Source: JAGTRP01 sp035255045 (GTDB lineage: Bacteria; Pseudomonadota; Gammaproteobacteria; Burkholderiales; Rhodocyclaceae). From it: a stretch of DNA of 64,000 nt. Shown here in pieces: positions 25,861-34,737 of this stretch; the stretch's first letter is position 1, and each line of letters starts with the position of its first letter. The position numbers and the translations under genes were made by a program. The DNA is taken from assembly GCA_035255045.1 (NCBI GenBank), contig DATFAA010000019.1, positions 25,392 to 89,391 of the forward strand. Reading direction: 5' to 3'. The notes beneath the pieces were generated by a model. That model saw only the letters and a program-made list of their open reading frames with translations. It was not told the DNA's origin and did no database searches.

Positions 25861-27466
25861 CGGCGGCGTGGGCGAAGCGCTGCAGTTCCATGTTGCTGCG
25901 CAGCAGCGCCTCGTTGGAGCGTTCCAGCTCGGCGGTGCGCTGGCGCACCCGGTTCTCCAGTTCGGCGTTGAGGCGCTGGATCTCCGCCTCCGCCTGCCGG
26001 CGCTCGGTGACGTCCCGCATGGTGAGCACCCCGAGGATGGCGTGGCCATGGTCGTCCCAGACCGGCGTGCCGCTGTAGCTCATGATGCGGGAGCGGCCGT
26101 CGCCCTTGCGGCGCAGTTCGACCACCTGTTCGGTGAAGGATTCGCCCCGCAGGACCCGGCCCAGGGGCCACTCTTCCTTTGGCAGCGCATCGCCCTCCGG
26201 GGAACGCACCTCGAACACCTCGGCGAACTCGGCCAGGCCGCGATGGACTTCGAAGGGGTCCATGTAGCCATGGAGCAGGAGGGCCATGGGATTCATCTGC
26301 AGCAGGGTGCCCTCGAGGTCGAAGACGACGACGCCTTCCTTGAGGCTGTGGAGGATGGCCGCCAGGCGGGCCCGGCTCTCCTCGGCCTCGGCCTGGGCGG
26401 CCCGGCGCTCGGCGATGCTTTCCTCCAGGGCCTGGGTGCGCTCCCTGAGCATGATCGCGGCCCGGCTGATGGCCCGGGCCACCTCGGCAGCCTCCTTGGC
26501 GTGGACCCGGGGCACGGCCACCGCCTGCCCGGCACCGAGGGCGGTGGCCGGGCCGATGAGGGCCTGGATGGAGCGGGCGATGCGCCCCCCCATGATCAGC
26601 GCCAGCCCGACGCCGATGGCGAACAGGGCGAGCATTCCCAGGGCGAGGAAGGCCACGCTGCGCCCCAGGGAGGCATCCAGGTGCTGGCGGGGGATGCCGA
26701 TGGCGACGGCCCAGGCGGTGGCCTGGGAGCGGCTGTAGACCCCGAGCACCGGGATGCCGTCCCGGGTCACGCTGTCGAGGGTCCCTTCGGACGAGCGCTG
26801 CATGTGCTCCAGCAGCCGGGTGGCCCCCGGGCGGCCGATGTAGCGCTCCGGGGCATGGGTGCGGGCGACGATGGTGCCGGAACTGTCGAAGACGGCCGCC
26901 ACCCATTCGGGCGGCAGGCCCTGGGCCCGCAGGATGGCGTTGAACTGGTCGGGCGGCAGGCCGAGGCTGAGGACATAGGCCACCTTCCCATGGATGACCA
27001 CCGGCACATGGACGCTGACGGTGGGACGGGGGACGAGGAGGCTGGTGATGAGGTCCGAAATCACCGGGCTGCCGGTATTGAAGACCTGCTGGACCAGATC
27101 CGGGGAGCTGTGGCGGGGCAGGGGATGGCCGTACTCCACCACGGTATTGACGATCTGCTGCCCGCTGGGGTCGCTGAGGATGAAGCTGGAACCCGGCCCG
27201 ACCACGCTCAGCACGCGCCGCGCCCGCCGGTGGAACTGCTCGAAATCCCCGATGGCCAGGGGGCCGGCGGTGGACAGCGTCTGGGCCACCGCCCGGGCCG
27301 TGAACAGGTGGCTGTCCACCGTCTGGATCAGGGCCCGGGCGGTGAGGATGGTGTTCCTTTCCAGCCGCTCGTGGTTGTTCCGGTATTCCCGCTCGAACAG
27401 CAGCGCGGCACCCACCATGCCCGGCACCAGGCAGGCGAGGACCAGGGAGATCAGCCAGGCGCGCAC
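25220..27466 (-). CDS. Membrane sensor histidine kinase (Cache-HAMP-PAS-HisKA-HATPase)
   Basis: About 748 residues from GTG 27464-27466, the only usual start codon ahead of the first membrane helix, though without a good Shine-Dalgarno. It has an N-terminal helix, a periplasmic Cache-like domain, a second helix (about 268-292), a HAMP-like linker, PAS (about 365-480), a coiled coil, HisKA with H537 (AAAHDLQTPLR) and HATPase_c with NLIENGIKYN, DNGIGI and GTGIGLAIC. Sensor part differs strongly from the convergent paralogue while the kinase core is very similar. No response regulator is next to it. Confidence 0.87.
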   Translation of the reverse strand: MRAWLISLVLACLVPGMVGAALLFEREYRNNHERLERNTILTARALIQTVDSHLFTARAVAQTLSTAGPLAIGDFEQFHRRARRVLSVVGPGSSFILSDPSGQQIVNTVVEYGHPLPRHSSPDLVQQVFNTGSPVISDLITSLLVPRPTVSVHVPVVIHGKVAYVLSLGLPPDQFNAILRAQGLPPEWVAAVFDSSGTIVARTHAPERYIGRPGATRLLEHMQRSSEGTLDSVTRDGIPVLGVYSRSQATAWAVAIGIPRQHLDASLGRSVAFLALGMLALFAIGVGLALIMGGRIARSIQALIGPATALGAGQAVAVPRVHAKEAAEVARAISRAAIMLRERTQALEESIAERRAAQAEAEESRARLAAILHSLKEGVVVFDLEGTLLQMNPMALLLHGYMDPFEVHRGLAEFAEVFEVRSPEGDALPKEEWPLGRVLRGESFTEQVVELRRKGDGRSRIMSYSGTPVWDDHGHAILGVLTMRDVTERRQAEAEIQRLNAELENRVRQRTAELERSNEALLRSNMELQRFAHAAAHDLQTPLRSIASFAQLLQREMRDCLDPRADEWLTLVVDNARRLQNLIRELLAYSRLEAQARPFEATDLGEVCDQVIASLAAPIGEAGAEVGRGDLPTLPVDRTEMAQLLQNLIENGIKYNRSTPPRVTVGGEHREGEWVFSVADNGIGIDPKHHERIFEIFRRLHTYTDVPGTGIGLAICQRIVERHGGRIWVESEPGRGSVFYFTLPERPS

Positions 27467-27623
27467 CGACCAGGGCGGGATGCGGAGTCCCGCCGAGGCG
27501 TCCGGCTGTTTGGGAAGCAGATCGGGGGAGTGGGGAATGGCGTCTCCAGAACCTGTTGCCGGCAGGCTCCACAGACAGCCACTCCCGTGGAAAGTTCGAG
27601 GCGGGGGCGGCGGCCCCCACCCC

Positions 27624-29135
27624 TCACATGGCGCCGGTGCCCAGGTAGCTCAGGTGCCAGCTCAGGGCTTCGTCCAGCAGATGGGGAGTCTGCTTGCCGA
27701 CGGCCCGGTCGAGGGCGCGCTTGTAGTAGTCCCGCAGGGCCGGCCGGAAGTCCGGGTGGGCACAGTTGTCGATGACCACCTTGGCCCGCTGCTTGGGGGA
27801 CAGGCCCCGCAGGTCGGCCAGGCCCTGCTCGGTGACCAGCACCTGGACGTCGTGCTCGGTGTGGTCCACGTGGGGGACCATGGGCACGATGCAGGAAATC
27901 TTGCCGCCCTTGGCCTGGGACGGGGTCATGAAGATGGACAGGTAGGCGTTGCGGGCGAAATCGCCGGAACCGCCGATGCCGTTCATGATGCCGGTGCCCA
28001 TGACGTGGGTGGAATTGACGTTGCCGTAGATGTCGGCCTCGATCATGCCGTTCATGGCGATGACCCCGAGGCGGCGGATCACTTCCGGATGGTTGCTGAT
28101 CTCCTGGGGGCGCAGGATGATGCTGTTGCGGTAGCGCTCCATGTCGGCGTTGAGCTCGGCCAGGGCGTTGGGGCTGAGGGAGAAGGCGGTGGCCGAGGCA
28201 CAGGTCAGCTTGCCCGACTTGATCATGTCCAGCATGCCGTCCTGGAGGACCTCGGTGTAGGCGGTGAGGTTCTCGAAGGGGCCCTCGTTGAGGCCGGCCA
28301 TGACGGCGTTGGCGATATTGCCGACGCCGGACTGCAGCGGCAGCAGCTCGGGCGGCAGGCGGCCCTTCTTCACCTCGTGCTGAAGGAATTCCAGGATGTG
28401 GCCGGCGATGCGGCGGGAGTTCTCGTCGGGGGCGGAGAAGGCGGAATTGCGGTCGGGGGCGTGGGTTTCCACCACGGCGATGACCTTGTTGGGGTCGCAG
28501 CGCAGGTAGGGCTCGCCGATGCGGTCATTGACCCGCACCAGGGGGATGGGCTGGCGCTGGGGCGGCAGGTTGGTGCCGTAGTAGATGTCGTGCATGCCCT
28601 CGAGCTGGGCGCTCTGCCAGGAATTGACCTCGAGGATGATCCTGTCGGCCTGATCCAGCCAGGTCTTGTTGTTGCCCACGGAGGAGGACGGGATGAGGCG
28701 CCCGTCCGGCAGGATGCCCGCCACTTCCACCACCGCCACGTCGAGCTTGCCCAGGAAGCCGAACCAGACGAACTGGGCGACGTGGGAGAGGTGGATGTCG
28801 ATGTACTCCATCTCGCCGGCATTGATGCGCTTGCGGCAGGTGGGATCGGACTGGTAGGGCAGGCGCATTTCCACCCCGTCCACCATGGCCAGGGCCCCGT
28901 CCAGGTCGGGGGCGGTGGAGGCGCCGGTCCACACGCCGATCTTGAACTTCTTGCCGTTCAGATTGGCATCCATGATGTGCTTGGCCAGGGCCGAGGGCAC
29001 CGCCTTGGGATACCCGGCTCCGGTGAAGCCGCTCATGCCGACATTGACGCCGGAAGGAATCAGCGCGGCGGCTTCTGAGGCCGACATGATCTTGCTGCGC
29101 AAGGCGGCGCAGTGGATGCGGGAGGCTCCGTTCAT
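27624..29135 (-). CDS. Acetyl-CoA hydrolase/transferase family, probable succinyl-CoA:acetate CoA-transferase
   Basis: A 503-residue class I CoA-transferase-like enzyme of the Cat1/YgfH/SCACT group, which transfers CoA between succinate and acetate. Visible are GMSGFTGAGYPKAVP near the N-terminus, GTGIMNGIGGSGDFARNAYL and VTEQGLADLRGLSP containing the likely catalytic glutamate. ATG 29135 follows CAGGAA; the upstream codons of the longer frame pass through a terminator and are rejected. It is monocistronic as far as can be seen. Confidence 0.88.
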   Translation of the reverse strand: MNGASRIHCAALRSKIMSASEAAALIPSGVNVGMSGFTGAGYPKAVPSALAKHIMDANLNGKKFKIGVWTGASTAPDLDGALAMVDGVEMRLPYQSDPTCRKRINAGEMEYIDIHLSHVAQFVWFGFLGKLDVAVVEVAGILPDGRLIPSSSVGNNKTWLDQADRIILEVNSWQSAQLEGMHDIYYGTNLPPQRQPIPLVRVNDRIGEPYLRCDPNKVIAVVETHAPDRNSAFSAPDENSRRIAGHILEFLQHEVKKGRLPPELLPLQSGVGNIANAVMAGLNEGPFENLTAYTEVLQDGMLDMIKSGKLTCASATAFSLSPNALAELNADMERYRNSIILRPQEISNHPEVIRRLGVIAMNGMIEADIYGNVNSTHVMGTGIMNGIGGSGDFARNAYLSIFMTPSQAKGGKISCIVPMVPHVDHTEHDVQVLVTEQGLADLRGLSPKQRAKVVIDNCAHPDFRPALRDYYKRALDRAVGKQTPHLLDEALSWHLSYLGTGAM

Positions 29136-29193
29136 TTCCTGAAATGCTCCGTGACAAGTTTGACCAATATTCGTCTCCCGTCCTGCCGACCCT

Positions 29194-29219
29194 AAAAAAA
29201 AGCCCGCTCGGGGCGGGCT
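29194..29219 (-). terminator. Intrinsic terminator on the minus strand
   Basis: AGCCCGC (29201-29207) and GCGGGCT (29213-29219) form a 7-bp stem with a 5-nt loop; reading on the minus strand the stem is followed by eight U (29201-29194). It ends the transcript of the lipoprotein gene and insulates the CoA-transferase gene. Confidence 0.85.
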
Positions 29220-29343
29220 GAAAGCCGGATCTCCAGCGCATAGAAGACCCAGAGGAGACAACGCAAATCTATCAAAGGCGCCGTTTCGGAACGAACGACA
29301 TTTTGTTGCCTGTCGAATTAGGAAAACTTAATCGTCCCGGCGC

Positions 29344-29589
29344 TCACTTCTGCTCGGTGGACTGGGCCGGCGCCAGGGGGGCGGGGGCCTGGACGCCGTC
29401 GGCCTTCAGGCCGGTGCCGGCATTGGCGGCGTCGGCGCCTTCGGCAGCCTGGGCCGGAGCCGGGGTCGCGGCCGGAGCGGCAGCCACGGGGGCCGCTGCG
29501 GCGGGGGCGATTGCCGCTGCCTCCTCTTTCTTGCCGCAAGCGGACAGGGCCAGGGCGAGCAGAGCAGCAACAAGCAGGGAGTGTTTCAT
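29344..29589 (-). CDS. Small Ala/Pro-rich lipoprotein
   Basis: An 81-residue predicted lipoprotein: MKHSLLVAALLALALSACGKK has a clear lipobox (LSAC) with lipidated Cys at residue 18. The mature part is low-complexity Ala/Pro with few charges, likely an unstructured linker; function unknown. ATG 29589 is preceded by AAAGGAA. It is divergent from the LysR gene and has its own terminator downstream. Confidence 0.75.
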   Translation of the reverse strand: MKHSLLVAALLALALSACGKKEEAAAIAPAAAAPVAAAPAATPAPAQAAEGADAANAGTGLKADGVQAPAPLAPAQSTEQK

Positions 29590-29723
29590 TTGATCGGTTC
29601 CTTTTCGGTGATGGGGGAGACATCGGGCGGTGCGCGGCCCAGGTCGCAAAGATAGAGACGCCATTGCCCCCCGGCAAACGACTATTTATTATTCGATGCC
29701 TTAGAAAAACTAACCCATTTCCC

Positions 29724-30704
29724 GTGACCTATCGCCTTCCCCCGCTGGTGGCCCTGCGCGCCTTCGAATCGGCCTGCCGGCATCTGAGCTTCAAGAAAGC
29801 CGCGGAGGAACTGCACGTGACGCCGGCGGCCATCAGCCAGCAGATCAAGGCCCTCGAAAGCTACCTGGGCATCCCCCTCTTCCGCCGCCTGACCCGGGCC
29901 CTGGAGCTGACCGAGCAGGGGGCCGCCATGCTGCCCAAGATCCGGGAGGGCTTCGACTGCCTGGCGGCGGCGGTGGAGACCACCCGCCAGAGCCGGGAGG
30001 ACACCCTCCTCAAAGTCACCGCCCCGCCCTCCTTCGCCACCCGCTGGCTGGTGCCGCGGCTGCCCCGCTTCATGTCCGCCTACCCGGAGCTGGAGCTGCG
30101 CCTGGCCAGCAGCCGGGACACCATCGACCGCCGGGGCGAGACCTCGGTCCTCGAGGAGGAGCTGGTGGACCCGCGGGAAGCGGTCAGCGCCGTCGCCATC
30201 CGCTACGGTACCGGCGCCTACCCGGGCTACCATGTGGAGCGGCTGTTCACCCCCTGCTACGTGCCCGTGTGCAGCCCCCGCCTGCTGGCCGGGGAGCCGC
30301 CCCTGGCCCGGCCCCGGGACCTCGCCCGCCACGTCCTGATCCACGACGAAACCATCGACGACGAGGGCAAGCAGCCCAACTGGAAGGAGTGGTTCCGGCT
30401 GGCCGGCGTCAGCGGCGTGAACTCCCGCCGGGGGCCGCGCTTCTCCAACGCCGTCATGGCCATCCAGGCGGCCCTCGACGGCCAGGGCATCGCCCTCACC
30501 CTGAAGCCCCTGGTCGAGGCCGAACTGGAGGCGGGGCGGCTGGTGGTGCCTTTCGACGTGGTGGTGCCCTCCCCCTACGCCTATTTCATGGTGATGCCCG
30601 AGTCGGTGGCCCACCGCGCCTCGGTGGCCGCCTTCCGGGAATGGCTGCTGGCCGAGGCCCGGATCGAGGACGAGCGCCAGGGCACCCCGGTTGCCGGCCC
30701 CTGA
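29724..30704 (+). CDS. LysR family regulator, GcvA-like
   Basis: A 326-residue LysR-type regulator with an N-terminal winged helix (RLPPLVALRAFESACRHLSF, AAEELHVTPAAISQQIKALE) of the GcvA/AmpR subgroup, then a periplasmic-binding-protein-like effector domain. Start GTG 29724 is chosen because it gives the canonical LPPLxALRAFE spacing; no ATG is available nearby and the Shine-Dalgarno is weak. It lies between a divergent lipoprotein and mtnA, 78 nt downstream on the same strand. Its target could be either neighbour; not determinable here. Confidence 0.83.
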   Translation: MTYRLPPLVALRAFESACRHLSFKKAAEELHVTPAAISQQIKALESYLGIPLFRRLTRALELTEQGAAMLPKIREGFDCLAAAVETTRQSREDTLLKVTAPPSFATRWLVPRLPRFMSAYPELELRLASSRDTIDRRGETSVLEEELVDPREAVSAVAIRYGTGAYPGYHVERLFTPCYVPVCSPRLLAGEPPLARPRDLARHVLIHDETIDDEGKQPNWKEWFRLAGVSGVNSRRGPRFSNAVMAIQAALDGQGIALTLKPLVEAELEAGRLVVPFDVVVPSPYAYFMVMPESVAHRASVAAFREWLLAEARIEDERQGTPVAGP

Positions 30705-30782
30705 GCCGCCTGCTATCGTAGCCCTCCTGCCGGCGCCCGCCCCGCCCCCGGGGCCGGCCCTCCCCCACAGCCCTGCCAGCCC

Positions 30783-31863
<1,081 letters not shown>

Positions 31864-31871
<8 letters not shown>

Positions 31872-32487
31872 GGCACTCATCTCCGCCGCCCGGGCCATGG
31901 CCGCCGCCGGGCTCAACAAGGGCACAGCCGGCAACCTCAGCGTGCGGGAAGGCGACGGCTTCTGGATCACCCCCACCGGCATGGCGCCCGAGGCCATGAC
32001 GGCGGACGACATCCCCTTCATGCACCTGGACGGCAGCTGGGAAGGCCGCCGCGCGCCCTCGTCGGAATGGCGCTTCCACCGGGACATCTACGCCGCCCGC
32101 CCGGAGGCCGGTGCCGTGCTCCACGCCCATTCCCCCTACGCCGTCAGCCTGGCCTGCCTGCGCTACGACATCCCGCCCTTCCACTACATGATCGCCCGCT
32201 TCGGCGGCACCACGGTGCGCTGCTCCGGCTACGCCACCTTCGGCACCCAGGAGCTGTCCGACGCCGCCCTCACGGCCCTGGAGGGCCGCAACGCCTGCCT
32301 CCTGGCCAACCACGGCATGCTCCTCTTCGGCCGCGACCTCGACCAGGCCCTGGCCCTCGGCATCGAGCTGGAGGAACTGTGCGGCCAGTACTGGCGGGCC
32401 TGCCAGCTGGGCCAGCCGGTGCTGCTGTCGGAGGAGGAGATGGCCGTGGTGATCGAGAAGTTCGCCACCTACGGCCAGCCGCGCTAG
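31864..32487 (+). CDS. Class II aldolase, Ald2/FucA-like (probable methylthioribulose-1-phosphate aldolase)
   Basis: A 207-residue zinc aldolase of the fuculose-phosphate aldolase family. The metal ligands are visible in HAHSPYAVSL and ANHGMLLFG, and TAGNLSVR and TPTGM form the phosphate site. The segment FHYMIARFGG..YATFGTQELSD and ELCGQYW are closer to Ald2/FucA aldolases than to MtnB dehydratases (which have a different loop there). Fused operonically to mtnA, it most likely cleaves methylthioribulose 1-phosphate (or its 5-deoxy analogue) to dihydroxyacetone phosphate and an aldehyde, as in the Rhodospirillum rubrum DHAP shunt. That substrate is inferred. Confidence 0.8.
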
Positions 32488-32966
32488 ACGGCGCCGGGCG
32501 AAGGCTTGGAGGGCCGCTCACCCTCCCCCGGCAGCTGCGGGAAGGGGGCCTCGCCCCGGTGGTCGAAGGGCAGGGCACCGTAGCCGGTGACCCGCAGGTT
32601 GCCCTTGACCCGGTAGTCCAACCCCGGCTGGCCTTCCTTCTGGAGTTCGCGCCATTGCCGCAGGAAGGCGGCCAGGTTGCTGCTGGCCTTGACCTCCAGC
32701 ACCGCCTCCCCGTAGCGGGGAATGGTCACCGCCAGGGCGGAAGCGCCGCTGGCGAAGGGGCGGCCGTTCAGGTCGACGTCGAAATTGAGCCCTTCCACGG
32801 GGATATCTACCGGATTCGGGTTCCTGACCCGGAGCTTGAGGATGAAGCGCTGCTCGAACAGGCCCAGGGATTCGATATCCACCCCCGCCAGACTCACCGC
32901 CGGCTTCTCGAAGCGGGCGGCGCAGGCGGCGAGGAAGAGGACGAGCCCCCAGGCCAGGAGCCTCAC
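32484..32966 (-). CDS. LEA14/WHy-domain lipoprotein
   Basis: A 160-residue predicted lipoprotein with lipobox LAAC near residue 15 and a single LEA type 2 (water stress and hypersensitive response) domain: FILKLRVRNPNPVDIPVEGL is the hallmark strand pair. The start is GTG at 32964-32966, overlapping the TGA of the upstream dehydrogenase gene (GTGA), so it is translationally coupled. Its 3' end overlaps that of the convergent aldolase by 4 nt. The Pro/Glu-rich tail is unstructured. Molecular role unknown. Confidence 0.78.
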   Translation of the reverse strand: MRLLAWGLVLFLAACAARFEKPAVSLAGVDIESLGLFEQRFILKLRVRNPNPVDIPVEGLNFDVDLNGRPFASGASALAVTIPRYGEAVLEVKASSNLAAFLRQWRELQKEGQPGLDYRVKGNLRVTGYGALPFDHRGEAPFPQLPGEGERPSKPSPGAV

Positions 32967-33826
32967 ATCAGCTCCAGCACCCGCAGCAGGGAGGCCGTGT
33001 CGTCCTTGCCCCAACCCTGGGCCATGAGGGCGTTGAGCTGCTGGCCGACGCTGGCGGTCAGGGGCACCGGTACGCCGGCCTGGCGGGCGGCTTCGAGGGC
33101 GATGCCGAAATCCTTGTGATGGAGCCGGGCCTCGATGCCGGCGGCGAAATCCCGCTGCACCATGCGGGTCCCCATGACGTCCAGCACCCGGCTCGCCGCC
33201 GAGCCGCCGGCCAGGGCGTCCCGCACCCGGGCGCAATCGACCCCGGAGGCGGCCGCCAGGCGCAGGGCCTCGGCCGCCGCCTCGATGGCGGCCACCATGA
33301 TCATCTGGTTGCAGGCCTTGGCCACCTGGCCGGCGCCGTTGGGGCCGACATGGACAATGCGCTTGCCCAGGCATTCGAGCAGCGGCCGCACCCGCTGCAG
33401 CACCGACTCCTCGCCGCCGGCCATGATGGCCAGGGTGGCGTCGATGGCTCCCTGTTCGCCGCCGGAGACCGGGGCATCCAGCAGATGGGCGCCCTTTTCG
33501 GCCAGGGCGGCGGCGATGCGGCGGGCGGCGTCGGGGGAGATGGTGGAGCAGTCCACCAGCACCGCCCCCGGGGCCATGCCTTCCCTGAGCCCGTCCGGGC
33601 CGAGGGCGACGGTTTCGACGTCGGCGCTGGCAGTGACCATGGTAAAGACGACCTCGCAGTGGCGGGCGAGTTCGGCCGGGGTGGCGCACACCGCCGCCCC
33701 CTTCTCCGCCAGGGGCGCCGCGCTGGCCGGCCGCCGCGCCCAGACGGCGAGGTCGTGGCCGGCGGCCAGGAGATGCCCGGCCATGGGCCGCCCCATGACC
33801 CCGAGGCCGATGAAGCCGACCTTCAC
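32963..33826 (-). CDS. 2-hydroxy-3-oxopropionate reductase-like dehydrogenase (paralogue 2)
   Basis: A 287-residue beta-hydroxyacid dehydrogenase. The N-terminal Rossmann motif is GFIGLGVMGRPMAGHLL, the substrate signature is LLDAPVSGGEQGA and the catalytic lysine sits in GQVAKACNQM. Members reduce tartronate semialdehyde to glycerate or oxidise 3-hydroxyisobutyrate; NAD(P)H preference cannot be read here. It begins 1 nt after the stop of a close paralogue, and with the hyi/ttuD genes at 1-4 kb it fits glyoxylate assimilation. Confidence 0.85.
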   Translation of the reverse strand: MKVGFIGLGVMGRPMAGHLLAAGHDLAVWARRPASAAPLAEKGAAVCATPAELARHCEVVFTMVTASADVETVALGPDGLREGMAPGAVLVDCSTISPDAARRIAAALAEKGAHLLDAPVSGGEQGAIDATLAIMAGGEESVLQRVRPLLECLGKRIVHVGPNGAGQVAKACNQMIMVAAIEAAAEALRLAAASGVDCARVRDALAGGSAASRVLDVMGTRMVQRDFAAGIEARLHHKDFGIALEAARQAGVPVPLTASVGQQLNALMAQGWGKDDTASLLRVLELM

Positions 33827-33827
33827 C

Positions 33828-34706
33828 TCAGTGCTCCTGGCCGGAGAGGCGTTCCAGGAGCTTGAGGACGGCGATGGAATCCTCTTCCCCCAGGCCCGTG
33901 CCGACCATGGCGTTGAACATCTGGGCGGTGGCCGCCGAGCCGGGCAGGCAAAGGCCGAGCTGGTGGGCGGTCTGCATGACGATGTTCATATCCTTTTCGT
34001 GCATCCAGCTCTTGAAGCCGGGCTTGAAATTGCGGTCCAGCATGCGCTGGCCGTGGTTCTCGAGGATGCGGGAATAGGCGAAGCCGCCGAGGAGGGCTTC
34101 CCGCACCCGGGCCGGGTCCACGCCGTTCTTGTTGGCGAAGGCGAAGGCCTCGGCCACCGCCAGCACTCCCATGCCGGTGACGATCTGGTTGGCGGCCTTG
34201 GCCACCTGGCCGGCGCCTGAAGCGCCGACATGGACGATGTTCTTGCCCATGGCCTCGAAGGCGGGCCTGACCTTGGCGAAGCCGGCATCGGAGCCGCCCA
34301 CCATGATGGACAGGGTGCCGGCGATGGCCCCCACCTCGCCCCCGGACACCGGCGCGTCGAGGAAATCCACCCCGGCCGCGGCCAGCTTCTCGCCGATTTC
34401 CCGGGCCGAGGCCGGGGCGATGGTGCTCATGTCCACCGCCACCAGGCCGGGCCGGGCGCCCTGGGCGACGCCCTGCTCGCCCAGCATGACCTGGGCCACG
34501 TCCGGGGCGTCCGCCACCATGGAAATGACCACTTCGACGCCCTGGGCCACCTCGGCCGGGCTGGCGGCCGCGGCGGCGCCGGCGGCCAGGAGCGGGGCCA
34601 TGGATTCGGCGCGGCGCGCCCAGACGGTGACGGCGTGGCCGCCCTTCAGGAGATTGAGGGCCATCGGGCGCCCCATGAGCCCCAGGCCGATGAAACCGAT
34701 TTTCAT
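33828..34706 (-). CDS. garR: 2-hydroxy-3-oxopropionate (tartronate semialdehyde) reductase
   Basis: A 292-residue beta-hydroxyacid dehydrogenase with GFIGLGLMGRPMALNLL, FLDAPVSGGEVGA and catalytic Lys in GQVAKAANQI. The pattern PVSGGEVGAI..L.IMVGG and the C-terminal LPGSAATAQMFNA resemble GarR/GlxR more than 3-hydroxyisobutyrate dehydrogenase. First of a tandem pair of paralogues separated by one nucleotide, then coupled to a LEA14-like lipoprotein. A tartronate-semialdehyde reductase completes, on paper, the route from glyoxylate to glycerate 2-kinase encoded at the window start. Confidence 0.85.
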   Translation of the reverse strand: MKIGFIGLGLMGRPMALNLLKGGHAVTVWARRAESMAPLLAAGAAAAASPAEVAQGVEVVISMVADAPDVAQVMLGEQGVAQGARPGLVAVDMSTIAPASAREIGEKLAAAGVDFLDAPVSGGEVGAIAGTLSIMVGGSDAGFAKVRPAFEAMGKNIVHVGASGAGQVAKAANQIVTGMGVLAVAEAFAFANKNGVDPARVREALLGGFAYSRILENHGQRMLDRNFKPGFKSWMHEKDMNIVMQTAHQLGLCLPGSAATAQMFNAMVGTGLGEEDSIAVLKLLERLSGQEH

Positions 34707-34737
34707 AGAAGACTCCGACGGAAGGAATTCCGGGAGT

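Noticed and set aside
25298..27775. An 825-residue plus-strand frame opposite the second histidine kinase
   Set aside because: The minus-strand frame has a full PAS-HisKA-HATPase layout; the plus frame is low-complexity Gly/His/Asp sequence.
32963..34706. Tandem dehydrogenase genes as an assembly duplication
   Set aside because: The two proteins differ throughout (for example GQVAKACNQM versus GQVAKAANQI), so they are true paralogues.
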